A DNA stretch of 64,000 bases. Origin: Methanolobus psychrophilus R15. Lineage in GTDB: Archaea; Halobacteriota; Methanosarcinia; Methanosarcinales; Methanosarcinaceae. The stretch lies in assembly GCA_000306725.1 (NCBI GenBank), contig CP003083.1:2778042-2842041 (forward strand), in the 5' to 3' direction. Positions 57,595 to 64,000 of this stretch are shown one piece after another (positions within the stretch are counted from its first letter, which is position 1; every line of letters starts with the position of its first letter). The notes beneath the pieces are model-generated. The model did no database searches and was not told where the DNA came from. It saw nothing but the letters and a program-made list of their open reading frames with translations. Position numbers and translations under genes: made by a program.

Positions 57595-57942
57595 TTGAAA
57601 TACACTGATGGTAGTCTGCTGATGGATATAATGGTCCATGAATTCCTTAACAAAGACACATGGGAGTTACATCTCACACTGCATGTGAACGATACACTTG
57701 TAGGCATTTCATCAGCAAAGGCCGGAAGATCCAGTCGTGATTACGAAACAGTTGTTGCTGCAATGCAAAGCCTTAAAAATGACTATTATGTTGCCATCGG
57801 ATCCCCTATGAGATACTCAGAAGGGAAACTGGTCTATTTGCCCGCGGATAAAGGACTTGCTTCAAAACAGAGAAATATTGAGCCTTTGATATACGCAAAC
57901 CGCGTTCAAACAGCAGACCAGATGATGGCTTTATCCCATTAA
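57595..57942 (+). CDS. Conserved-looking hypothetical protein
   Basis: A 115-residue protein starting with TTG at 57595, supported by a strong AGGAGATC ribosome site six bases upstream and a TATA-like TTATATAT at 57540-57547. The composition is that of a globular protein (WELHLTLHVNDTLVGISSAK in the middle, then DYYVAIGSPMRYSEGKLVYLP). I recognise no domain. The stop codon lies inside the left arm of an 18-base inverted repeat. Confidence 0.75.
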   Translation: MKYTDGSLLMDIMVHEFLNKDTWELHLTLHVNDTLVGISSAKAGRSSRDYETVVAAMQSLKNDYYVAIGSPMRYSEGKLVYLPADKGLASKQRNIEPLIYANRVQTADQMMALSH

Positions 57943-58039
57943 TATAAATGTTGGCATACAATACTCCCCTCAGATAAAATGTACAACAATCCTATCAAAC
58001 GATAATAAGTTTGCTTTCACAATGCCAACATTTATATTA
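57940..58039. repeat. 100-base MITE-like element with 18-base inverted ends
   Basis: TAATATAAATGTTGGCAT (57940-57957) is the exact reverse complement of 58022-58039. The 64 bases between carry no gene. The total is 100 bases and it begins exactly at the stop codon of the preceding gene. The layout is that of a miniature transposable element or of a long stem; no target duplication is clear. Confidence 0.6.
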
Positions 58040-58153
58040 TTTCTCCAACTCCTGTTTTCCAGCATCATTTCTACGATGCCTGTTGGATAATCTTTTTAAG
58101 AAAGATATCCATATATTATATATCAACATGCAGCAATAGTAAAGGTGTGGAAA

Positions 58154-58453
58154 ATGCTGGAAAATGATGACCTTGATGATTTGCTTACGGGAGAGACATC
58201 CGAGCGCGAACGTGTTAAAATGGAGCACGAATACATGCATAAGGCTGCTTCTCATCCAATTCGCCGGCAGCTTGTCAGGCAGATAGGGGTGTTCGGTGCG
58301 ACAAAGGAAGAGATTATGGAGGCTGTTGAAATCGATGAGAAAGTGTTCAAGTATCATACGGAATATCTCATCAATGGCGACCTCCTGAGTATACTGGAAG
58401 GTAAATATCTTCTAACTGAAAAAGGACTTGAGGTCCTTTCAAACATTAAGTGA
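58154..58453 (+). CDS. Winged-helix regulator with an N-terminal charged segment
   Basis: A 99-residue protein. A charged N terminus (MLENDDLDDLLTGETSERERVKM) is followed by a winged helix, ASHPIRRQLVRQIGVFGATKEEIMEAV, then VFKYHTEYLINGDLLSILEGKYLLTEKG. This is a small methanogen regulator type. The ATG at 58154 is chosen because AAAGGTG lies six bases upstream; a GTG at 58145 is in frame but sits inside that site. Upstream is the MITE-like element. Confidence 0.82.
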   Translation: MLENDDLDDLLTGETSERERVKMEHEYMHKAASHPIRRQLVRQIGVFGATKEEIMEAVEIDEKVFKYHTEYLINGDLLSILEGKYLLTEKGLEVLSNIK

Positions 58454-58492
58454 GCGTTAGTAACTCTTACTTCTATTTATTTCTACCATACC

Positions 58493-58527
58493 GACGCCGA
58501 CAATACTGACGCCGACAATACTGACGC
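58493..58527. repeat. 15-base tandem repeat
   Basis: GACGCCGACAATACT is repeated twice (58493-58507, 58508-58522), followed by GACGC. It lies just after the winged-helix regulator gene. The remaining gap up to the IS1 copy at 58743 has no clear gene. Confidence 0.8.
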
Positions 58528-58742
58528 ATCAATGATATTTTTAAATCAAGAATAAACGTATGAACATAAGCGCAAGAGGGCGTTGTTCTAGGAAATGCCT
58601 GAACATGGAACCCGAGGTTGCAGAGTATTTGGTTTTGCTGGAATATGTGTCATCTAAGGATTGGTATCTTGTAGGGCTTTGAACCTCAATGATAACGTAT
58701 CAATTCAGACAACTGGCTTTTTAAAAAAACAGATGTTTTTAT

Positions 58743-59483
58743 GGCATTGTTAATTAAGTATAGTTAGTTCATTATTTCTATACTTCATCAAAAGAAGAAC
58801 AGAGTATTTTAGCATTTCAAGACTCTTAGTATAACATTTTGTTTTTCTTCGTAATCTTGCCAGAAAGTGCCTGAATATGCTGTTATATCCTTCCACTGTA
58901 TAGGTTTCTGCTTTTGATCGTGTATGAACCTCATCTGGAAGAAACTCTGCATATGCTTTCCAGTTATCGGTCATCACTTTCCCTATCTCTTTCTTCTCTA
59001 GTTTCTCCCAGAGCTTTTGTCCTGTTTTGGTTCCCCTGCTACCAAAAGAGCAGTTGATGAATTTTTTCCCAGCTCTATCAACAGCAATCCAGATCCAACA
59101 ATATTTTTTTTGTTTCCAATATAAGTATGCATTTCGTCTAATTCAACGATCTCTATCTCGTTTTCGCTTTTTAGATCCTCTAATTCCTGTCCGAATGTCT
59201 TTATCCAATTTTGAACCGAAACATGACTTACTCCTAAAAAACGTCCTATTGAACGAAATCCCAATCCTTCAAGGTATAGCTGTAAAGCTTGTCTTTTAAC
59301 GGAGGGAGGAGAGGCAGTAGACTTAAGTTCTACTGTATAATTGTATCTACATTCATGGCATTGATAGCGTTGGAGTCCATTGATTTTACCGTTCTTTTTG
59401 TTATTAAAGCTATTGCACTTGGGACAATTCACGCTTTATGTGTAGGCTATCATAATATATAACTATATATACTTACCAATGCC
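58743..59483 (-). mobile_element. IS1-family insertion sequence, copy 2
   Basis: Same 741-base element as at 22858-23598 but in the opposite orientation; both encoded frames are identical in protein sequence. The flanking 8-mers, GTTTTTAT on the left and AGGAAAAG on the right, do not match, so this copy lacks a target duplication and one side was probably lost or rearranged after insertion. Confidence 0.95.
58750..59432 (-). CDS. IS1-family transposase, copy 2
   Basis: Identical to the copy at 22909-23591: zinc-finger and helix-turn-helix in the first frame (58998-59432), then the catalytic part in the -1 frame to 58750. The eight-base slippery run is at 59104-59111 on this strand (as T in the given strand). 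Because both copies keep the run and both frames, the frameshift is a functional feature, not damage. Confidence 0.87.
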
Positions 59484-59716
59484 AGGAAAAGTAGTATCTT
59501 GATTGATCAAAGATTGGGGATTGCTGAAGACCATCTGTGTCAACTGGCGGATTCTGAATAGCTGATACATTGACCAGAGAAGTTGCAAACAACGCATTCG
59601 TCATTCTGCAACTCCTGATCTTTTGTAGAGTGCAGTGTTCAAACCACTTAGGTCTGAGTTTCTTATCCAATGTAGTATGTAACCTGTACTGACATCTGCT
59701 GTACCGTACATCCGCC
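59484..59716. other. Remnant DNA between IS1 copy 2 and the IS630 remnant
   Basis: A minus-strand frame (to about 59670) would give a 65-residue peptide with no family resemblance, ending inside the IS1 terminal repeat. I see no reliable gene; the segment is likely debris left between two mobile elements. Confidence 0.5.
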
Positions 59717-60580
59717 TTGGCCGTACAGCAGCAAGAAAGTTGGAATAAAGGCGGCTATGCCGCCTTAATGCCAAATTTTGGCGGAGGTAGGAAATCCAAA
59801 CTTACTGATGAACAAAAAAAGGAATTAAGAGCTTTGTTGGAAAATAAGGATTACTGGACTACAAGAGAAGTCTGGAAGTTAATAAAGGAAAAATATGGCG
59901 TAGAATATTCAGAGAAACAAGTAGGAGTTATACTTCACAGTTTTAACATGTATCACTCAAAGCCATATCCCCTTGACTACAGAAGACCTAAAAACGCTGA
60001 AGAGATCTTAAAAAAACTAACCGAAGCAATTCCAAAACATATTGGTCAAGATGAGCAGTATATCATAGGTTTTCTGGATGAATCTTCACCACAAACAAAA
60101 GCAAACACGCAAAGATTATGGTCATTTAAAAAACCGTTGATAATAAAAAATACGGATTACGTTAAAGCAAATGCATTTGCGTTTTATTCGATCAACGGGA
60201 ACAGTATCATTGATTTTATGAAAAGCTCAAAAACAGAAGATGTGTGTGAATTCCTGGAAAAAATTGTAGAGCAAAACCCAGGGAAAAGAATAATTCTTGT
60301 TCTCGATAATGCAAGATCGCATCATGCAAAGAAAACGATAAGTAAAGCGAGAGATTTAAAAATAACACTTGTGTTCCTACCACCTTATTCACCTGATCTA
60401 AATCCAGTAGAATTTGTCTGGAAAACAATCAAAAGAGAAGTGTCAGTCAAATTTGTCAAATCAAAAGAACATTTGAGGAATATTATCAAAATGGAATTTA
60501 TGAGGATAGAGAGCTCATTATCGTTTGCAAAAAAATGGATAGAAACATTTAATGCACAAATAAAAAGTGTGATTTGTTGA
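59717..60580 (+). pseudogene. IS630-family transposase, 5'-truncated
   Basis: A 287-residue frame with the IS630 helix-turn-helix linker (WNKGGYAALMPNFGGGRKSKL) and the full catalytic domain, DDE residues in FLDESSPQ, VLDNARSHHAKK and PPYSPDLNPVEFVWKTIKRE. The N-terminal 50-60 residues are cut by a TGA at about 59690 and the only start is a TTG without ribosome site, so the gene is probably inactive. Element ends could not be defined. Confidence 0.85.
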
Positions 60581-60928
60581 GTTAGGGACTATAATTGAGG
60601 TGTGTGTATTGGGAGTGGGGTGTTGGGGGAAAATAGGTCACACACCTCTGTAATCATATAATACTTTGTTAACACCATTACCTTATATAAAAGTTAGCGC
60701 TATAAACATTTTGTATAAATCCTTGCAGCCCCGGCTAAATCTCTAAACTCCTTACGGATGTAAAGAAAAATCAGGATTGTAGTAACCTTTATAGGCAGTG
60801 GAGACCTAAAACTTTAAAGAAAGCGCATATTTATCAGCCTAACTATGTTAACATTTCTTAGTTCACTTTAAATATAACAACCTTCATACTTGAATAAGGG
60901 ATATTATAGTTGAGGGAGACGTGCTTTA
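60581..60928. other. Intergenic region with a large stem and the FilR1-type gene promoter
   Basis: About 350 bases without a gene. It contains the inverted repeat at 60597-60648, further AT-rich DNA and, near 60869-60877, an AATATAACA box that could be the promoter of the downstream regulator. Confidence 0.5.
60597..60648. repeat. 10-base inverted repeat with a G-rich loop
   Basis: GAGGTGTGTG (60597-60606) and CACACACCTC (60639-60648) are perfectly complementary. The 32-base loop has runs of three, four and five G. It follows the IS630 remnant by 16 bases, so it may be an IS end or a terminator-like structure with quadruplex potential. Confidence 0.6.
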
Positions 60929-61714
60929 ATGAAGAAGCCACTGCTTGATGTTATATTTGCATCGGATAAGAGAAAAAATGTACTTCTTTTGCTGCAGGAT
61001 GATCCTAAGCAGATGGTTACTCTCCTAAAATCACTTGAAACAACAAGAACGGCTTTACTTCCTCAGATAAGGATATTGGAAGAGCACCATCTTGTGACAC
61101 ATGACAAAGATACCTATGGATTAACAACTGTTGGGAAACTCATAACTGATGAGATGATCTCTCTTATTGATATAACCGATATCCTTGATATCGACATTTC
61201 TTATTGGGGGACACATAAGCTTGATTTCATCCCTTCACATTTATTCAATAGAATAAGCGAGTTGGGTCCATGCAACTTAATTAAGATTGGTTTACACGAG
61301 ATATTCGAGGAGGACAAACAGTTTACTGAAGAAGCTGAAAGGTCAGAATCTGTATTCACGATGAGTTCATTTGTATTTCCTCATTTTGAACAAATATTTT
61401 CCGAGTTAATAGCAAATAAAGTGAATATATCCATAATCATCTCGAAAGAGCTCTCTGAAAAACTCATGCATGACAATCCCGAAAAATTCAAGGTATTCAG
61501 CCAAAATTCAAACATTAACTTGAGTATATATCCAAATCGTTTTGACTTCTTATCTATTTCAATCAATGACTATAGCATAATGTTGAAATTATTGACACAT
61601 CAAGGTGTTTCGGATAATAAACGAGTTATTTGTTCGAGTGAAAGTGCGCTTCAATGGGGAAAAGAGCTCTTTGAGTATTACCTGAAAGACTCAACACCAA
61701 TAACGGAACTTTAA
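60929..61714 (+). CDS. FilR1/DUF1724-type methanogen transcriptional regulator
   Basis: A 261-residue regulator. The N-terminal winged helix (LLDVIFASDKRKNVLLLLQDD, then LLPQIRILEEHHLV) is followed by the FilR1 middle domain (DUF1724, about residues 125-255) with the typical SYWGTHKLDFIPSHLFNRISEL segment and VFTMSSFVFPHFEQIFSELI. These regulators are abundant in Methanosarcinales and in some species link methanogenesis genes and cell shape to carboxylated homoserine lactone or redox signals. The target is unknown. No close operon partner. Confidence 0.88.
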   Translation: MKKPLLDVIFASDKRKNVLLLLQDDPKQMVTLLKSLETTRTALLPQIRILEEHHLVTHDKDTYGLTTVGKLITDEMISLIDITDILDIDISYWGTHKLDFIPSHLFNRISELGPCNLIKIGLHEIFEEDKQFTEEAERSESVFTMSSFVFPHFEQIFSELIANKVNISIIISKELSEKLMHDNPEKFKVFSQNSNINLSIYPNRFDFLSISINDYSIMLKLLTHQGVSDNKRVICSSESALQWGKELFEYYLKDSTPITEL

Positions 61715-61802
61715 TCAAAATATTCCTTGCAGGAAAACATTTTCGATTACGAGAACGTTTTATACTAGAAAACCTCTTATGATTTGTGAAGGATAGAGTG
61801 AG

Positions 61803-61977
61803 GTAGTATAAAAAGACTACTATTTAGAGCATCTCTCCTTGCGAATCCGAGATATTCCCCAATATCTCTCAAACATCTGAAAAGGCTTATTAGGTTGGAT
61901 AGAAGGAGGCGCCTGGAAACCACCACGCTTTAAGGCGCCTCTCTCCTAACGAATCCGAGATGTTCCCCAACATCTCT
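61803..61977 (+). ncRNA. Candidate structured RNA with two covarying hairpins
   Basis: Two copies of a 40-base unit (around 61833-61871 and 61942-61980) share CGAATCCGAGAT and end in a perfect hairpin: GAGATATT-CCCC-AATATCTC (61849-61868) and GAGATGTT-CCCC-AACATCTC (61958-61977). The one stem difference, A-T to G-C, is compensated on both strands. Between them lies a palindromic pair GGAGGCGCCT / AGGCGCCTC, and GTAGT-N8-ACTAC precedes. The orientation is uncertain. No coding frame explains it. Confidence 0.5.
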
Positions 61978-62400
61978 CAACTGATCCACTCTCAGATTGC
62001 GGCTCATTCCCCACGACCCGCAATACCTATTAAATCACTTTTTTATTTAACTCAAACTGCTCTTAAAATAAAACCCAATGATATTTTTGATGGGAATGAT
62101 ATTTTTGATTATGGTCATAAAGTCAGATGCAAGCTGATATTGTAAAAGCATCAAATAATCTAATACATTGTAATTGTTGTTTACTTTAATATTGATATAA
62201 ATAAAACATTCAATTTACTGGTTATTTTTGATATATTTGGCTTAGATGGTAAATATTCTCTAGATTTATCTAAAAACTAGTTTTGCATCGTATACTATAT
62301 AAAGTAGGATTATTGTAACTATACTATATACACTTATGTATTATTATAACATTTTTTTATTTAAGTACTCATATATACTAGTACATAACCACTGAGGTAT

Positions 62401-62416
62401 GGAAGTAAGTACTTCC
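62401..62416 (+). promoter_or_regulatory. Palindrome in the leader of the DUF2795 gene
   Basis: GGAAGTA-AG-TACTTCC is a perfect seven-base inverted repeat 22 bases before the start codon and just after the expected transcription start. It may be an operator or a leader hairpin close to the ribosome site. Confidence 0.5.
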
Positions 62417-62438
62417 AAAAGTGGGTAAGGTGAAATAT

Positions 62439-62627
62439 ATGAAAAGCAATGTTATTGAAGTACAGGAAGCATTAAAGGGCATAGACTATCCGAAAGCGAA
62501 AAAAGAAGTAATTAAGTATGCCAAGGACAACAAAGCTTCCAAGGATGTCATGGCAGACTTGAAAAAGATCTCGGACCGGAAATATGAGACTGCAGCAGAG
62601 CTCAGCAAGGAGTTCTCAGGAAAATAA
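62439..62627 (+). CDS. DUF2795 family protein
   Basis: A 62-residue DUF2795 protein (VIEVQEALKGIDYPKAKKEVIKYAKDNKA, then MADLKKISDRKYETAAELSKEF), a short helical domain of unknown function found in many bacteria and archaea. The chosen start, ATG 62439, is five bases after AAGGTGA; the GTG at 62421 is in frame but overlaps the ribosome site region. Preceded by a palindromic leader element. Confidence 0.85.
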   Translation: MKSNVIEVQEALKGIDYPKAKKEVIKYAKDNKASKDVMADLKKISDRKYETAAELSKEFSGK

Positions 62628-62830
62628 AGTTATATAACATACGTTGGCTTACATATTGTCACTGTGAACTTCAAATAGGGGCCGACAGGATTACAGTCGG
62701 TCTTAAAAACAGTATATGTGAATGATTATTTTTCAGATGAAACTCACATGAAGATGAGGTTTCCTTTGCACTAATTACCAATATTAGGCTCTGTAGAAAT
62801 CCTCGATATTCTAACAAATATCTAAATTTC

Positions 62831-63070
62831 TCATTTTACCTGATATTTCTGTATTTCGTGTTTCGCCAGCATATTGGAACCGAAAGTGTATACAAGAATC
62901 ACAACACCCAGCCAGATGAAATGGCTTCCTATTTCAGGCATACCTAAGTATTTCAAGACAAGACCAATACCGAAGATCAGCAAATTTGCCATGCCTATCT
63001 TTTTATTTCGTTTTACAGTCTGCTCATATATCTGTTTGTGCACTAGATACTCTTTTTTTTCAGTTTTCAC
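62831..63070 (-). CDS. Small two-span membrane protein
   Basis: A 79-residue protein with a charged N-terminal half (EKKEYLVHKQIYEQTVKRNKK) and two membrane helices (MANLLIFGIGLVLKYLGM and HFIWLGVVILVYTFGSNML), ending KHEIQKYQVK. Start GTG at 63070 with GAGGA about nine bases upstream. No family recognised. Confidence 0.7.
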   Translation of the reverse strand: MKTEKKEYLVHKQIYEQTVKRNKKIGMANLLIFGIGLVLKYLGMPEIGSHFIWLGVVILVYTFGSNMLAKHEIQKYQVK

Positions 63071-63266
63071 TTATTCACGTCCTCTGACATGTAGGTTATA
63101 GAGCTAGCAGCTCAAAATCTTTTTGGCAAATAGAATTGCTGCAGTTACATTTTATGCATTGTGGAATATCCACAATTTAGAAGGAACCTCCTTTCTCGTG
63201 TTTCTACCCAACTTTGACAGTCAAAAGTAATAATAGTGTTCTTAGTCTTGATGTATTCGACCAAAA

Positions 63267-64000
63267 ATGCAACAAAAACTAAGAACATACGAGATTATTC
63301 CTAATGAGAATATATGCTTTCCTATCGGAACTATCCTGGCTGTAGAACAACTTTATGATGTACTTGACTTTTCCACTGTTTTTGGCAAACACAAAAAGAA
63401 TGGATTTGACATCAACTACCTGCTGAAAGCTCTTGTAAGCTACAAGCTTACAGATAATTTCAGCATAAGTAAAGCTCATGATTGGATCAACCGTGATGAG
63501 GTACTTGAGATCTTCAATCTTGAAGAATTCAGTGAACGAACACTTTACAGGATTCTTGAAACCCTGGGAAATAATCGTGAAACGATTATTTCCGATATCC
63601 AGGACAGATTGTTTGGCAGATACGATTTCGAACATACTAACATCAACATGGACTGGACAAGTATTGTCCTGCACGGTGATAAATCGCCATTGGGTAAATA
63701 TGGTTATAGTCGTGACCATAGGCCGGATAAGAAACAGATAACTTTAGGCATAGCAGAACTTGCTGATCCTATCAATGTGCCAATTGGCATCACAGTAGAA
63801 CAAGGAAATCTACATGATCAAAAGCACTTCAGGAAAACGTATCAACAGGTTAACAAGAGGTTGAAGCAGGGATCACTTGTTGTTTTCGATAAAGGAGCTC
63901 ATAGTACAGAGAACACTGCCATGATAAGGGCAGATGATATGCAGTATCTGACTGCAAGAAAGCTCAATAAGAGCGATGACAAGATAATTGCAAACTTCGG
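63267..64000 (+). CDS. IS1634-family transposase, cut by the window end
   Basis: An open frame from ATG 63267 to the end of the window (about 244 codons, no stop). It begins MQQKLRTYEIIPNENICFPIG and contains FGKHKKNGFDINYLLKALVSYKLTDN, then NMDWTSIVLHGDKSPLGKYGYSRDHRPDKKQITLGIAE, the first catalytic Asp region of IS1634/IS4-type enzymes, and LVVFDKGAHSTENT with the second. Full enzymes have about 480-560 residues, so half is missing. It belongs to an IS continuing to the right; its left end is near 63225. Confidence 0.85.
   Translation, partial: MQQKLRTYEIIPNENICFPIGTILAVEQLYDVLDFSTVFGKHKKNGFDINYLLKALVSYKLTDNFSISKAHDWINRDEVLEIFNLEEFSERTLYRILETLGNNRETIISDIQDRLFGRYDFEHTNINMDWTSIVLHGDKSPLGKYGYSRDHRPDKKQITLGIAELADPINVPIGITVEQGNLHDQKHFRKTYQQVNKRLKQGSLVVFDKGAHSTENTAMIRADDMQYLTARKLNKSDDKIIANF

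Larger units (their letters stand above)
61715..62438. other. 700-base noncoding region between the FilR1-type and DUF2795 genes
   Basis: No gene is supported. The left third holds the hairpin units described separately. The right part, from about 62150, is very AT-rich and includes a TATA-like CTCATATATAC at about 62370 and the palindrome at 62401 that lead to the DUF2795 gene. Confidence 0.55.

Noticed and set aside
58493-58527. Tandem repeat considered as a CRISPR remnant
   Set aside because: The 15-base units follow each other without spacers, and no cas gene is in the window.
58621-58680. Short frame starting Met-Glu-Pro-Glu before IS1 copy 2
   Set aside because: Only 25 codons or so, no ribosome site and no recognisable product.
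59473-59670. 65-codon minus-strand frame between the two IS elements
   Set aside because: No family resemblance, and its last codons fall inside the IS1 terminal repeat; probably chance.
60660-60850. Searched for a tRNA gene in this GC-variable gap
   Set aside because: No cloverleaf or T-loop GTTCGA-type sequence could be built; the same applies to the other large gaps.

Overview
The window comes from a methanogenic archaeon of the Methanosarcinaceae type. The evidence is two heterodisulfide reductase (Hdr) loci, a formylmethanofuran dehydrogenase fwdG-B-D set, archaeal-type GAPDH, GatE, archaeal riboflavin synthase with RibL, a FilR1-type regulator and a DUF1638 protein. Several genes have a TATA box about 25 bases before the start codon and no ribosome binding site, as in leaderless archaeal transcripts. 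Many starts are GTG or TTG. Genus and species cannot be fixed from sequence alone; a methylotrophic genus such as Methanolobus or Methanomethylovorans would fit.

Layout. 0.2-4.0 kb, minus strand: DUF89 phosphatase, CooT-like nickel protein, GAPDH, IMPase/FBPase and NAD kinase. 4.2-11.6 kb: a cation antiporter, a lipoprotein and a five-gene nickel/peptide ABC importer. 11.7-18.1 kb: an HTH-CBS regulator, a flavin block (riboflavin synthase, lumazine synthase, FAD synthetase) with two aminotransferases, a cytochrome b5-like protein, MsrA and DUF1638. 18.3-24.1 kb: a decayed region with a truncated ABC ATPase, an AAA-ATPase fragment and a KAP-family NTPase with pentapeptide repeats that is split by an IS1-family element. 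24.4-33.1 kb: argG, carB, carA, a beta-propeller protein and gatE.

33.5-48.0 kb is the energy and sulfur core. An hdrC-hdrB-hdrA-mvhD-fdhB-fdhA-like operon (mvhD frameshifted) looks like an F420- or formate-linked electron-bifurcating Hdr system. Next is a tightly overlapping four-gene operon: multi-domain rhodanese, EgtD-type histidine methyltransferase, SufS and SufE. I read it as an anaerobic ergothioneine pathway (EanB/EanA) with its own sulfur supply, and it is the most interesting system here. A convergent hdrA-mvhD fusion with an eight-cluster polyferredoxin follows.

48.1-55.1 kb: a 38-codon internally deleted hcp mini-gene in front of a full hcp, a cupin, a ferredoxin:disulfide reductase, fwdG-B-D, ChaB and a small secreted/membrane module with an ArsR-type regulator. 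55.1-64.0 kb: a methyltransferase, a CoA-binding protein, a membrane hydrolase, small regulators, a second identical IS1 copy, an IS630 remnant, a FilR1 regulator, a candidate structured RNA with covarying hairpins, a DUF2795 protein and an IS1634-type transposase that runs off the window end.
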